A stretch of 64,000 nt of DNA from Providencia sp. R33 (GTDB lineage Bacteria > Pseudomonadota > Gammaproteobacteria > Enterobacterales > Enterobacteriaceae). The first letter of the stretch is position 1. Each line of letters opens with the position of its first letter. The notes beneath the pieces were generated by a model. The model was not told where the DNA came from. It searched no databases and was given only the letters and a program-made list of their open reading frames with translations. Below, one piece after another: positions 45,771-55,546 of the stretch. The position numbers were made by a program, and so were the translations under genes. Location: contig NZ_CP072453.1 in assembly GCF_019343475.1 (NCBI RefSeq), positions 1,736,001-1,800,000 of the forward strand, in the 5' to 3' direction.

Positions 45771-46427
45771 ATGCAATTAACCCAAGTTTTGTCGTTCACT
45801 CACCCTGTAAAAGGCTTTTGGCGGCTTTTGCCTCTTTCCTGCCTTTTATTAACCGCTTGTGTCACTACGTCACAAAATACCACCAAAGGCACAGGTTCAG
45901 CGTCTGACGCACAATGGAAAGCCCACCAGCAAGAATTGAATCAACTGCGTGATTATCAAACACGTGGATCCTTCGTTTATAATGGCGGCGAAACCAAGAC
46001 TTACGCAAAATTCTTTTGGCAGCAATATACACCTGAAAAGTATCGTTTATTGCTGACAAACCCGCTGGGTAGTCGTGAATTAGAACTCACCGTTGAGCCT
46101 GATTTGGCGCGTTTAACCACCAAAGATGGACAAACTCATATGAGTGATGTCCCTAGCGAGTTAATCTATCAACTTACTGGCATGGAAATTCCACTGGATG
46201 ATTTAACAGCTTGGTTAGTTGGCTCTCCAGGACGGGCGACGGATTTCACCTTAGATGAAAACCACTTATTAAAAAGCGTGACATTTGAACAAAACGGGGA
46301 AAAATGGGTGTTAGATTATATTTCCTACGACACCAAAACCTCGCCAATGCTGCCAAATTACCTTAAACTACGCCAAGGCGAACGATTAATTAAATTGAAA
46401 ATGGACAGCTGGACACTGAAAAAATGA
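45771..46427 (+). CDS. lolB: Outer-membrane lipoprotein receptor LolB
   Basis: Anchors in the outer membrane and inserts lipoproteins received from LolA. Start at ATG 45771 (MQLTQVLSF), leaving a 218-residue product with lipobox LLTAC (Cys30). Family residues in LRDYQTRGSFVYNGGE, TNPLGSRELELTV and SPGRATDFTLDE are visible. Overlaps ispE by four bases, as in E. coli. Confidence 0.95.
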   Translation: MQLTQVLSFTHPVKGFWRLLPLSCLLLTACVTTSQNTTKGTGSASDAQWKAHQQELNQLRDYQTRGSFVYNGGETKTYAKFFWQQYTPEKYRLLLTNPLGSRELELTVEPDLARLTTKDGQTHMSDVPSELIYQLTGMEIPLDDLTAWLVGSPGRATDFTLDENHLLKSVTFEQNGEKWVLDYISYDTKTSPMLPNYLKLRQGERLIKLKMDSWTLKK

Positions 46428-47299
46428 CCTTAACTTGGCCTTCCCCCGCTAAATTAAATTTATTCTTGTATATCACGGGTCAGCGCCCTGATGGCTATCA
46501 TGAATTACAAACACTGTTCCAGTTTTTAGATTATGGCGATGAAATCACGATTACCACACGCCATGATGACCAACTGAATTTAGTAACTGAAATGGCAGGG
46601 GTTCCTCCCGAAAAGAACTTAATTTTGCGGGCTGCTACATTGCTGCAACGCTATTGCCATGAAACGCTCAACTGGTCTCAGCCTCTTGGTGCTGATATCT
46701 CGATTGATAAAATTCTCCCGATGGGTGGCGGTATTGGCGGTGGTTCGTCTAATGCGGCAACTACATTGATTGCCCTTAATGAACACTGGGGTACACAAGT
46801 GTCCGATGAGATCCTTGCAGATTTAGGTAAAAGTCTCGGCGCGGATGTCCCCGTCTTTGTTCGTGGCCATGCAGCGTTCGCGGAAGGAATTGGTGAAATA
46901 TTAACCAAAGCTTACCCTAAAGAGAAATGGTATTTGGTTGCTCACCCCGGAATTGAAATATCAACCCCGACTATCTTCACAGATCCGCAATTAAATCGAA
47001 ATTCTCCAAAACGCTCCCTAGCCGCATTATTACTGGCTCCGTACGCAAATGATTGCGAACCGATCGCAAGAAAACGTTTTCGTGAGGTTGAACAGCTTGT
47101 TTCTTGGCTGTTAGAATATGCTCTGTCTCGCCTAACAGGAACAGGCGCGTGTGTTTTTTCTGAATTTGAAACACAAGCGGATGCCCTTAAGGTGTTAAAT
47201 AAAGCCCCATCGTGGGTGCAAGGGTTCGTCGCTCAAGGCGTTAACGTATCCCCACTGCACAATTTCCGCGCTGGGATAACCCGTGTATTGCACCAATAA
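46424..47299 (+). CDS. ispE: 4-diphosphocytidyl-2-C-methyl-D-erythritol kinase
   Basis: GHMP kinase of the MEP isoprenoid pathway that phosphorylates CDP-ME at the 2-hydroxyl. The 291-residue protein has the ATP motif LPMGGGIGGGSSNAAT and the N-terminal WPSPAKLNLFLYITGQRPDG. Start is an ATG overlapping the lolB stop. Followed after ~70 bases by prs, the same order as E. coli. Confidence 0.97.
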   Translation: MTLTWPSPAKLNLFLYITGQRPDGYHELQTLFQFLDYGDEITITTRHDDQLNLVTEMAGVPPEKNLILRAATLLQRYCHETLNWSQPLGADISIDKILPMGGGIGGGSSNAATTLIALNEHWGTQVSDEILADLGKSLGADVPVFVRGHAAFAEGIGEILTKAYPKEKWYLVAHPGIEISTPTIFTDPQLNRNSPKRSLAALLLAPYANDCEPIARKRFREVEQLVSWLLEYALSRLTGTGACVFSEFETQADALKVLNKAPSWVQGFVAQGVNVSPLHNFRAGITRVLHQ

Positions 47300-47367
47300 G
47301 TAATGAAACAACACTCATTGCTATTGGTCAACAATATCTCTCTGGACGCAAGCCTGAGGTTTTTCTC

Positions 47368-48315
47368 GTGCCCGATATGAAGCTTTTTGCTGGTAACGCT
47401 ACACCGGAACTAGCACAACGTGTTGCTAACCGCCTTTACACTAATCTTGGAGACGCGGCTGTTGGTCGTTTTAGCGACGGCGAAGTCAGTGTTCAAATTA
47501 ATGAAAATGTTCGCGGTGGTGATATTTTTATCATCCAGTCAACTTGTGCACCAACTAATGACAACTTAATGGAACTGGTTGTTATGGTCGATGCCCTGCG
47601 CCGTGCATCTGCTGGTCGTATTACCGCTGTTATCCCTTACTTCGGTTATGCAAGACAGGATCGTCGCGTACGTTCTGCCCGTGTACCAATCACCGCTAAA
47701 GTTGTTGCCGATTTTCTGTCCAGTGTTGGCGTTGACCGTGTTCTCACTGTTGACCTTCACGCAGAGCAGATCCAGGGCTTCTTTGATGTTCCTGTTGATA
47801 ATGTATTCGGTAGCCCAATTCTTCTGGAAGATATGCTCCAGAAAAACTTGGAAAACCCAATCGTTGTATCTCCAGACATCGGCGGCGTGGTACGTGCTAG
47901 AGCTATCGCAAAACTCCTGAATGACACCGACATGGCAATCATTGATAAACGCCGCCCTCGCGCAAACGTTTCTCAAGTTATGCACATTATCGGTGATGTT
48001 TCAGGTCGTGACTGCATCTTAGTTGACGATATGATTGATACCGGTGGTACCCTGTGTAAAGCGGCTGAAGCGCTGAAAGAACGTGGTGCAAAACGTGTGT
48101 TCGCATACGCAACTCACCCGATTTTCTCAGGCAATGCTGTAGACAACATCAAAAATTCAGTGATTGATGAAGTCATTGTTTGTGACACTATTCCACTGTC
48201 TCCTGAAATCAAGGCGCTACCTAACGTTCGTACCTTGACGCTGTCAGGTATGCTGGCTGAAGCTATTCGTCGCATTAGCAACGAAGAGTCAATCTCAGCA
48301 ATGTTCGAGCACTAA
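47368..48315 (+). CDS. prs: Ribose-phosphate pyrophosphokinase
   Basis: Makes PRPP from ribose 5-phosphate and ATP for nucleotide, His, Trp and NAD synthesis. The start is a GTG at 47368 (MPDMKLFAGNATPEL), as in E. coli, after CTGAGG. PRPP-binding loop is DDMIDTGGTLCKAAEAL; the flexible loop and DLHAEQIQGFFD are conserved. The 315 residues are nearly identical to the E. coli enzyme. Confidence 0.98.
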   Translation: MPDMKLFAGNATPELAQRVANRLYTNLGDAAVGRFSDGEVSVQINENVRGGDIFIIQSTCAPTNDNLMELVVMVDALRRASAGRITAVIPYFGYARQDRRVRSARVPITAKVVADFLSSVGVDRVLTVDLHAEQIQGFFDVPVDNVFGSPILLEDMLQKNLENPIVVSPDIGGVVRARAIAKLLNDTDMAIIDKRRPRANVSQVMHIIGDVSGRDCILVDDMIDTGGTLCKAAEALKERGAKRVFAYATHPIFSGNAVDNIKNSVIDEVIVCDTIPLSPEIKALPNVRTLTLSGMLAEAIRRISNEESISAMFEH

Positions 48316-48373
48316 TTTCCCTTCGGGTTATTCCTGTTCTTACGGTGATGGAATCAAATCACAGCCAAAAATT

Positions 48374-48413
48374 AAGCCCCTACAGATATCTGTAGGGGCT
48401 TTATGATTTTTGC
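48374..48413 (+). terminator. prs terminator
   Basis: A perfect 28-bp palindrome, AAGCCCCTACAGAT with its complement, from 48374 to 48401, then TATGATTTTTG. The rest of the 314-base gap to ychH shows no supported gene. Confidence 0.85.
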
Positions 48414-48629
48414 GGGTTATAAAACTGCAGATACCTATTTCTATGGCTGTTTTCTATTCATACAGCCTATACGCCATAAAAATAACCAACTTCTTTGCAA
48501 GAGTCGTTTAAAAAACACAAACCTTATTTAGCTAGGCGACTTTGACATTAAAAACATCGACTATCACCCAGCAATCTATCACCTAACTATCACCTAAAAT
48601 TATCGCTGACTTGTTAATACGCTAAATAA

Positions 48630-48896
48630 TTATGGGTAACGGTGATTATCTTTACGACCGTAATGTTTTAACATCCAGTAGCGATCCGCGACTTTTTCAC
48701 GTCCTCCAACCCTCGCCCCTGCTAACCAAACCATTGCACCCACGAAAATTCCGAAGAGTGAACCGTTGGTAACCAGTTCAGATAAACCAAAGTTGATCAC
48801 ATGGGCAAATAGGTTAACCCCAATGCTCCCAATCATCATGACCATCCCTAATCCCATGAGAACATTACCAATTAAATGAGCACTTTTCCGTTTCAT
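48630..48896 (-). CDS. ychH: Stress-induced membrane protein YchH
   Basis: Small (88-residue) inner-membrane protein with two hydrophobic spans, matching E. coli YchH (MKRKSAHLIGNVLMGLGMV; IFVGAMVWLAGARVGGREKV; DRYWMLKHYG). In E. coli it is induced by stress and affects biofilm formation. Start at ATG 48896 after GGAGGTAGAT. It faces pth divergently, as in E. coli. Confidence 0.9.
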   Translation of the reverse strand: MKRKSAHLIGNVLMGLGMVMMIGSIGVNLFAHVINFGLSELVTNGSLFGIFVGAMVWLAGARVGGREKVADRYWMLKHYGRKDNHRYP

Positions 48897-49195
48897 ATCT
48901 ACCTCCAGTATCAGTGGACTGATAAGCAAGCATCTGTAAATAAATTCGGTGATTCTTTATATTTATGTAAGGATTATAGTGCATTAAGTAAAATTTTTTG
49001 CGATAGGCATCACAAGGTACAAAGTTATCCATAATATCTACCCATAAAGTGCTTTTTATCAAAAATGCAGAAAAAACGAATAGTTTCTATGGCAATTATA
49101 ATTAGCATGATGTTTTTATCGGATTTTTGTACATCCTCCACATCACAAGGTAAACTAGGCGATTAATTCCATAAACTGACAGTGAAATAGTCGTC

Positions 49196-49786
49196 GTGAG
49201 CAAAATTAAATTAATTGTTGGCCTTGCAAATCCGGGAGCTGAATATGCGCAAACCCGCCATAATGCAGGGGCATGGTATGTTGACTTGTTAGCTAAACGC
49301 CACAATCAACCCTTAAAAGAAGAACCGAAATTTTTCGGCTATACCGCACGCATTAACCTTGGTGGTAATGATATTCGCTTATTAGTACCAACCACCTTTA
49401 TGAACCTCAGTGGGAAAGCCGTCGCGGCCATCGCAAATTTTTATCGTATTAACCTCGATGAAATTTTAGTCGCCCACGATGAGCTTGATATCCCGCCGGG
49501 TGTGGCAAAAATGAAGCTTGGTGGTAGTAATGGTGGCCATAACGGGTTAAAAGACATTCAGAGCAAGTTTGCCAATAACCCAAATTTTTATCGTTTACGC
49601 ATTGGTATCGGCCATCCGGGTGATAAAAACAAGGTTGTCGGTTTTGTTTTAGGTAAGCCACCTATGTCTGAGCAAAAACTGATTGATGACGCGATTGATG
49701 AAGCGGTAAGGTGCACAGACATTCTGTTATCTGATGGAATGGACAAAGCGATTAACCGTTTACATAGCTTTAAAGCGACTGCATAA
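49196..49786 (+). CDS. pth: Peptidyl-tRNA hydrolase
   Basis: Releases tRNA from prematurely terminated peptidyl-tRNA. The start is a GTG at 49196 (MSKIKLIVGLANPGAEY). Active-site residues appear in TRHNAGAWYVDLLA (His), FMNLSGKAV (Asn) and AHDELDIPPG (Asp). The 196-residue length is normal. About 100 bases upstream of ychF, the usual partner. Confidence 0.96.
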   Translation: MSKIKLIVGLANPGAEYAQTRHNAGAWYVDLLAKRHNQPLKEEPKFFGYTARINLGGNDIRLLVPTTFMNLSGKAVAAIANFYRINLDEILVAHDELDIPPGVAKMKLGGSNGGHNGLKDIQSKFANNPNFYRLRIGIGHPGDKNKVVGFVLGKPPMSEQKLIDDAIDEAVRCTDILLSDGMDKAINRLHSFKATA

Positions 49787-49889
49787 GAGTTCATTTCATC
49801 AAAATCGACTTTTTGTGTATAATCAGCGCCAATTTCTAAACATTGGGTGCAGCACTCGCCTGCCCCTCGCTATTTAAGGTGAGAAACAT

Positions 49890-50981
49890 ATGGGTTTTAA
49901 ATGCGGTATCGTTGGTCTGCCAAACGTGGGTAAATCCACATTATTTAATGCATTGACCAAAGCCGGCATCGAAGCAGCCAACTTCCCTTTCTGTACAATT
50001 GAACCAAACACGGGTGTTGTGCCAATGCCAGACCCACGTCTTGATCAATTAGCTGAAATCGTGAAGCCACAGCGTATTTTACCAACCACCATGGAATTCG
50101 TGGATATTGCAGGTTTGGTTAAAGGCGCATCAAAAGGTGAAGGTCTCGGTAACCAATTCTTAACTAACATCCGTGAAACCGAAGCTATCGGCCACGTTGT
50201 ACGTTGTTTTGAAGATGACAATATTATCCACGTTGCTGGCCAAGTTAACCCCGCTGAAGATATTGATGTTATCAATACCGAACTAGCTTTAGCTGACCTT
50301 GATACCTGTGAACGTGCTATTCACCGCGTACAAAAACGTGCTAAAGGTGGCGATAAAGACGCGAAAGCAGAATTAGAAGCGTTAGAAAAATGCCTGCCAC
50401 ATTTAGAGCAAGCAGGCATGCTGCGTACATTGGATTTAACCACTGAAGATAAAGCCGCAATCCGCTATTTAAGCTTTTTAACGTTAAAACCAACCATGTA
50501 TATCGCGAACGTCAACGAAGATGGTTTTGAAAATAACCCTTTCTTAGACAAAGTGTATGAAATTGCGCAAGCCGAAGGTTCTGTGGTTGTGCCTGTGTGT
50601 GCCGCTATCGAGTCCGACATCGCTGAGTTAGATGATGAAGAACGCGACGAATTTATGGCTGATTTAGGCATCGAAGAGCCTGGCTTAAACCGCGTTATTC
50701 GTGCTGGTTATGAATTACTAAACCTGCAAACTTACTTCACCGCGGGTGTTAAAGAAGTTCGTGCATGGACAATCCCTGTCGGTGCAACTGCGCCACAAGC
50801 GGCTGGTAAAATCCATACTGACTTCGAAAAAGGCTTTATCCGTGCTCAAACCATCGCATTTGCTGATTTCATTCAGTACCGCGGTGAACAAGGTGCAAAA
50901 GAGGCAGGTAAAATGCGCGCAGAAGGAAAAGACTACATCGTTAAAGACGGTGATGTCCTGAACTTCTTGTTTAATGTGTAA
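49890..50981 (+). CDS. ychF: Redox-regulated Obg-like ATPase YchF
   Basis: OLA1/YchF-family P-loop ATPase linked to ribosome quality control and oxidative stress. The 363 residues carry G1 GLPNVGKSTLFNAL, G3 DIAGLVKGASKGEG and the altered G4 ANVNEDG that favours ATP over GTP, then the TGS-like C-terminus. ATG 49890 follows GGTGAG. It is the last conserved chromosomal gene before the mobile element. Confidence 0.97.
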   Translation: MGFKCGIVGLPNVGKSTLFNALTKAGIEAANFPFCTIEPNTGVVPMPDPRLDQLAEIVKPQRILPTTMEFVDIAGLVKGASKGEGLGNQFLTNIRETEAIGHVVRCFEDDNIIHVAGQVNPAEDIDVINTELALADLDTCERAIHRVQKRAKGGDKDAKAELEALEKCLPHLEQAGMLRTLDLTTEDKAAIRYLSFLTLKPTMYIANVNEDGFENNPFLDKVYEIAQAEGSVVVPVCAAIESDIAELDDEERDEFMADLGIEEPGLNRVIRAGYELLNLQTYFTAGVKEVRAWTIPVGATAPQAAGKIHTDFEKGFIRAQTIAFADFIQYRGEQGAKEAGKMRAEGKDYIVKDGDVLNFLFNV

Positions 50982-51027
50982 ACTTATACTCTAGTCTCAT
51001 ACTGTTTCACAACGTATCACTTCATAA

Positions 51028-51075
51028 TAAAACAGCATAAAATTCATAATATTAACTGGATTTTATGCTGTTTTA
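51028..51075. terminator. 16-bp perfect inverted repeat downstream of ychF
   Basis: TAAAACAGCATAAAAT (51028-51043) and its exact complement ATTTTATGCTGTTTTA (51060-51075) with a 16-base loop. Probably the ychF terminator with its T-run inside the stem. It also lies where a left attachment site of the island would be expected. Confidence 0.6.
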
Positions 51076-51196
51076 TGTCTCATTCAGTTTCATAAAAGCT
51101 CGTGACTAAATGAGTATATGACTGAGTACAACTTATTTATCTTCCCTTTTTAAGTGAGTATAATAATATCAACTTACATAACTAGTTGAACTTATT

Positions 51197-52387
51197 ATGC
51201 TTACTGATACAAAATGCAGAACTGCAAAACCTAAAGAAAAACTTTATCGTATCAATGACTTCAACGGTTTATACCTTGAAGTGAAACCTAATGGTAAAAA
51301 AGCATGGCGATTCCGTTTTCAAATAAATGGAAAATCAAGCATGCTTGCATTGGGTAGCTACCCATTGGTAACACTAGCTGAAGCCAGATCTAAATGTGAT
51401 GATGCCAGAAAACTCGTATCAGAAGGGATTAATCCAACACAAGCTAAGCAACTAGATAAGATCAGAAAAGCGAACGAATCTGCAAATACATTTCAAATTA
51501 TCGCAAAAGAATGGCTGCAAATGAAAGATTGGGCTAATGTGACAAAATACCGTCGCCTTGATATGTTGGAGCGCATTGTGTTTCCTTCTATCGGTACATT
51601 ACCAATAAGAGAAATTGCATCTCACCATATTCTAAAAATATTGCAGCGTGAAGTTCAAAGAGGTGCTCCAACGGTTGCTGCTGAAGCTAAACGGACGATA
51701 TCCTCAATTTTTGAATTTGCTGTTGCTACATTAAGAGCTGATAGTGATCCTGTATGGGCAATAAGAAAAGCTCTCCCTGCAAATAAAACACAACATAAAA
51801 AAGCCCTCACTACGGATCAAATAGGTCAATTACTCAACAACTTTGATAATAGCCGTGGTACCTTTCAACTGAACTATTGTATGTGGTTAATGTGGTGGAC
51901 GCTTTCTCGTCCATCTGAAGTCGCTGAGGCGGAATGGTCTGAATTTGATCTTGATAATGCACTTTGGACTATTCCAGCTGAGCGTATGAAAGCACGAAGA
52001 GAACATATTGTTCCTCTACCAACACAAGCTATTGCGATTCTAAAATCTCTTTATGGCTTTACTGGTAACCGTAAACATTTATTTCCCGGTCGTGACTCTT
52101 GCCATAAACCGATGTCTACTAACTCACTAAGGCAATTTCTTAAAACGAGAGGTTGGTGTGGTATATATAGCCCTCATGCGACACGCACAACAGGCAGCAC
52201 ACGATTAAATGAGCTTGGATATAGACCTGATGCTATAGAAGCACAATTAGCCCATATGGACTCAAATAGCGTTAGACGTTCATATAACCATGCAACTTAT
52301 CTTGAAGAGCGCAAAATCATGATGCAAGATTGGGCTGATAAACTTGATATTTGGGTAAAACGGGCCAACCTTGAATCAAAATCATGA
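51197..52387 (+). CDS. P4-type tyrosine site-specific integrase (DUF4102)
   Basis: A 396-residue recombinase that should integrate and excise the element. The N-terminal arm-binding domain is of the DUF4102 type (MLTDTKCRTAKPKEKLYRIN, GSYPLVTLAEARSKCDDARK). The catalytic domain retains the first Arg in TLSRPSEVAEAEW, HATRTTGSTRL (H-X2-R) and the nucleophile Tyr in SYNHATYLEERKIMM. It lies 215 bases after ychF and faces into the island. No tRNA is adjacent, so the insertion site is apparently downstream of ychF. Confidence 0.93.
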   Translation: MLTDTKCRTAKPKEKLYRINDFNGLYLEVKPNGKKAWRFRFQINGKSSMLALGSYPLVTLAEARSKCDDARKLVSEGINPTQAKQLDKIRKANESANTFQIIAKEWLQMKDWANVTKYRRLDMLERIVFPSIGTLPIREIASHHILKILQREVQRGAPTVAAEAKRTISSIFEFAVATLRADSDPVWAIRKALPANKTQHKKALTTDQIGQLLNNFDNSRGTFQLNYCMWLMWWTLSRPSEVAEAEWSEFDLDNALWTIPAERMKARREHIVPLPTQAIAILKSLYGFTGNRKHLFPGRDSCHKPMSTNSLRQFLKTRGWCGIYSPHATRTTGSTRLNELGYRPDAIEAQLAHMDSNSVRRSYNHATYLEERKIMMQDWADKLDIWVKRANLESKS

Positions 52388-52559
52388 TGCATGGGTGTGT
52401 TAGCTTTGAAATATAACGATATTTATTAATTTTCCAGAAAAACCTATAATTTAACCTACACTTAATTAATCCGTTGATTTATAGGTAGTTATTATTTATT
52501 TGATGTTTTTAGCATTATAACGTACAAAATTCATACCCACACCACAAGAACACGCTTAT

Positions 52560-53177
52560 ATGAATAAATACGATGTGTTTAACAGCGAAGGAAAATTTGC
52601 TGATAGTTCTGAAGAAGAAGTGCTAGCTAATAAGCTAGGGCTTTCAAACGTTGATGATATCAATGATGCAGAGCTTGTCCTGTTAGAAAAACTGTATCAA
52701 GTCATTTTTGAAGAACAATTTCCCACTGAACAAATTACCGTATCACTTATTCAGCGTTGGCACCGCCAATGGTTAGGGAATGTTTACGAGTGGGCTGGTC
52801 AGTTACGTACTGTGAATATTAGCAAGGGTGGCTTTATGTTTGCCCCTGCGGGTCGAATTGCAAAGTTACTTGCTCAATTTGAAAAAGAGTTTCTAGCGAA
52901 GTACACACCCTGCACCAATATGAGCCGAGAACAAGTCATAGAAGCTATAGCAACAGTACATGTGGAATTAATTCTGATACATCCATTTAGGGAAGGAAAT
53001 GGGCGCTTATCGCGTTTACTCGCAGATGTGATGGCAGTACAAGCTGGTTTCCAGCCGTTAGACTATGAAAGTTGGACTCAACACCCCGAGCAGTACATTG
53101 CAGCAATCCACGCAGGGTTAAACCTTAACTATGAACCCATGAAATATTGGGTTAATGAAGCCTTGAAAGAAAGTTAA
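52560..53177 (+). CDS. fic: Fic domain protein (AMP-transferase), class I-like
   Basis: A 205-residue Fic protein with the catalytic motif HPFREGNGRL at 141-150 (HPFx[D/E]GNGR), the flap RTVNISKGGFMFAPAGRI and the N-terminal block VLANKLGLSNVDDINDAE typical of short Fic/cell-filamentation proteins. Such enzymes AMPylate target proteins and are toxic unless inhibited. No (S/T)xxxE(G/N) inhibitory helix is evident within this protein, so a separate antitoxin is expected; the small convergent gene at 53174 is a candidate. The upstream gap of ~170 bases has no strong ribosome site. Confidence 0.9.
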   Translation: MNKYDVFNSEGKFADSSEEEVLANKLGLSNVDDINDAELVLLEKLYQVIFEEQFPTEQITVSLIQRWHRQWLGNVYEWAGQLRTVNISKGGFMFAPAGRIAKLLAQFEKEFLAKYTPCTNMSREQVIEAIATVHVELILIHPFREGNGRLSRLLADVMAVQAGFQPLDYESWTQHPEQYIAAIHAGLNLNYEPMKYWVNEALKES

Positions 53178-53338
53178 ATCGCCAGTTTCAAATGTCCAAA
53201 CTTCTCACGTTTCGCTTTCATTTCTTCTTCAAGGCGACGGGACTCCTGCCCTGTTTCAATCGCTGTAGAGGTTGCTACCGAGCGAATAAGTTGAGTACGC
53301 GTTGGTTTTGTTGCTTGAATTAATTTACTTTTTTTCAT
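53174..53338 (-). CDS. Small convergent protein with class I Fic-antitoxin-like motif
   Basis: A 54-codon gene on the minus strand (MKKSKLIQATKPTRTQL start, HLKLAI end) whose stop overlaps the fic stop by four bases. It is helical and charged and contains SRRLEE (residues 33-38), close to the SxxxE(G/N) inhibitory motif of Fic antitoxins (SQRLEG in VbhA, SRRLEG in YhfG). The last position is Glu instead of Gly/Asn. Inferred to be the cognate antitoxin. Odd point: known class I antitoxins are usually encoded upstream on the same strand, whereas this one converges from downstream. Confidence 0.6.
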   Translation of the reverse strand: MKKSKLIQATKPTRTQLIRSVATSTAIETGQESRRLEEEMKAKREKFGHLKLAI

Positions 53339-53633
53339 GGTAGTCTCACTTCAAACGGGCGATAGTGCATTTTATCACCGTTATTTTATATGGCAATACA
53401 GCTTTCCTGTTCTCTTTAAGTCATAATACTCTAAAAAGAAATAAAACCTATATTCAAACTCGAAAAACGAATATTTTCACTCCTATTTATGAGAGTTTTT
53501 CCACAAATCAAGGTAGGAGGCTTCAGTTTTTTCTTTAATATATTGAAACTATGTTAGTTTTTAGTTAGAACGTTTATCTAAAGCTTTAACTTGACGTAAG
53601 AAATTTTCGAATATTATCAGGACGGACACTCAC

Positions 53634-55544
53634 ATGTTTCTAAGTAAATTAAAAATTAAAGGTTTCAGATGTTTTGATGATGAATTTAACATTTCTTTAA
53701 ATGAAGGCCTTAGTGTTATTGTAGGAGAGAATGGAGCAGGAAAATCTGCTATTATAAATTCAATAAGACAGTTATTTATCGATTCGGAATCAGAACGATA
53801 CAATATAACTGAGAATGATTTTCATAGCCCATTTAGCAATCCCCCCAAGGTAAGTGATTCATTTACAATTAATGCGGAATTTTCTAATTTAGATGTAAAA
53901 GAGAAAGTTGCTTTACTTCCTTGGACGGGAAACTCTGATGTAGCTAAATTAAATTTACACATTGAGAACAAGGAGATAAGAGGTAGATATAAAAAATCAC
54001 TGTGGGGCGGTGATTCGCAAAGCTCTCAATTTGATTATGAATTATTAGACCTAATCTATTGCATATATCTTCCTCCATTAAGAGATGCTGAATCAAAATT
54101 AACCAACGGCCGCCAATCCAGATTATCAAAGCTTTTAAAAGCCATAAACAGAAAAGATCTAAAAGTATTAAAAAGAAATGGAGAAGTGCATCCTCTTGTA
54201 GATAAAGTAAATACTTTTAATGATGAGTTATCAAACAGTGATTTATATAGTATAAAAACCGCAAATCAATTAATTAAAAACCATCTACAAAATGCAATAG
54301 GATTTAATTTTGGTCAAAATACAGCCATTCAATTTGCAGAAAGTGATTTTACTAGAATTGTAGAGAGTTTAAGATTAATATTTTTCCCTAATTTAAATGA
54401 AAAAGATACCAAACTTTTCAGAAGCTTAGAGCAAAACAGTTTAGGTTATAACAACCTTCTTTATATTGCCTCTATATTAGCCGAGTTAACTCTCGGTAAT
54501 GAACAAGATTCATCTACTTGTAGAATATTATTAATAGAAGAACCTGAAGCCCATCTACACCCTCAACTTCAAATAAGATTACTTGATCATTTAAAAAAAG
54601 TATCTGAAGATAAAGAAAATAATGTTCAAGTAATTGTTACAACACACTCAACAACTCTTGCATCGTCAGTCAACGTTGATTCTATAATTCACTTATCCAG
54701 ATCAACTTCTCCAGTAGCTACACGTATAAAAGACTGTGGATTAGCAAAAAAAAGTAAAGAGTTCATTAATAGGTGGATGGATGTGACTAAATCCAACTTA
54801 CTTTTCGCAAGTGGGGTAATTCTTGTTGAAGGCATAGCCGAGCAAATGTTATTACCTATTTTAGCAAATAGGATATTAGCGGATCGAGGTGCAGGAAAGA
54901 ATACTTTATCAGATTTAGGTGTTTCTGTTATAAATCTCAACGGAATCTATTTCAGACACTTCATGGGAATATATTGTAACTTTACTATTCCAAGCGAAAA
55001 AACAAAGCATGATGGGGATAACATTCCTGTAAGGTGTGCAGGATTGACAGACCTTGATCCACAAAAAAAAATAACAGAGAGTGTTGGAGAAGATAAATTT
55101 ATCGAAAAAACAATTATTCCCCATGATGGCAATATGTATGAAGGCACCAACCATGCAATCAAGCTCGTAGAAGAGATAAACTGTTCAAAATATGCAAGAC
55201 TATATGTAAGCAAATACAAAACGCTTGAATACGATTTAGCAATGGAAGGAAATAATATTGCAGTTATGTCAGCTGTACTCTATGACATTTGGCCAACAAA
55301 TGGGGAAATAAAAAAGAAAATAAAAATAATTGCAGATGTACAAGACGATTGGTCTAGTAAAGATTCAAAAGAGCGGGCGGTAGTTGCGCATGATTTACTA
55401 CAGTACATTGAGCACAATGAGTTAGGAAAAGGATACTTCGCACAAAGCTTGTCAGACAAAATATCTACAAATCTAGTTATTTTTGAGACACCAGAATATA
55501 TTAAAAATGCTATTCTCTGGGCATGTCAAGAGGGAGATGAATAA
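53634..55544 (+). CDS. gajA: Gabija anti-phage protein GajA (OLD-family ATPase-nuclease)
   Basis: Nuclease-ATPase of the Gabija defence system, which degrades DNA when host nucleotides are depleted by phage. The 636 residues contain an N-terminal ABC-like ATPase: Walker A GENGAGKS (31-38), signature SLGYNNLLYIASIL (269-282), Walker B ILLIEEPEAHLHP (298-310) and TTHST (336-340). The C-terminal TOPRIM nuclease domain shows ILVEGIAEQMLLP (Glu399) and LTDLDPQ (Asp473/Asp475). Start at ATG 53634. The next gene follows by two bases. Codon choice is AT-rich compared with core genes, as for imported cargo. Confidence 0.92.
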   Translation: MFLSKLKIKGFRCFDDEFNISLNEGLSVIVGENGAGKSAIINSIRQLFIDSESERYNITENDFHSPFSNPPKVSDSFTINAEFSNLDVKEKVALLPWTGNSDVAKLNLHIENKEIRGRYKKSLWGGDSQSSQFDYELLDLIYCIYLPPLRDAESKLTNGRQSRLSKLLKAINRKDLKVLKRNGEVHPLVDKVNTFNDELSNSDLYSIKTANQLIKNHLQNAIGFNFGQNTAIQFAESDFTRIVESLRLIFFPNLNEKDTKLFRSLEQNSLGYNNLLYIASILAELTLGNEQDSSTCRILLIEEPEAHLHPQLQIRLLDHLKKVSEDKENNVQVIVTTHSTTLASSVNVDSIIHLSRSTSPVATRIKDCGLAKKSKEFINRWMDVTKSNLLFASGVILVEGIAEQMLLPILANRILADRGAGKNTLSDLGVSVINLNGIYFRHFMGIYCNFTIPSEKTKHDGDNIPVRCAGLTDLDPQKKITESVGEDKFIEKTIIPHDGNMYEGTNHAIKLVEEINCSKYARLYVSKYKTLEYDLAMEGNNIAVMSAVLYDIWPTNGEIKKKIKIIADVQDDWSSKDSKERAVVAHDLLQYIEHNELGKGYFAQSLSDKISTNLVIFETPEYIKNAILWACQEGDE

Positions 55545-55546
55545 AA

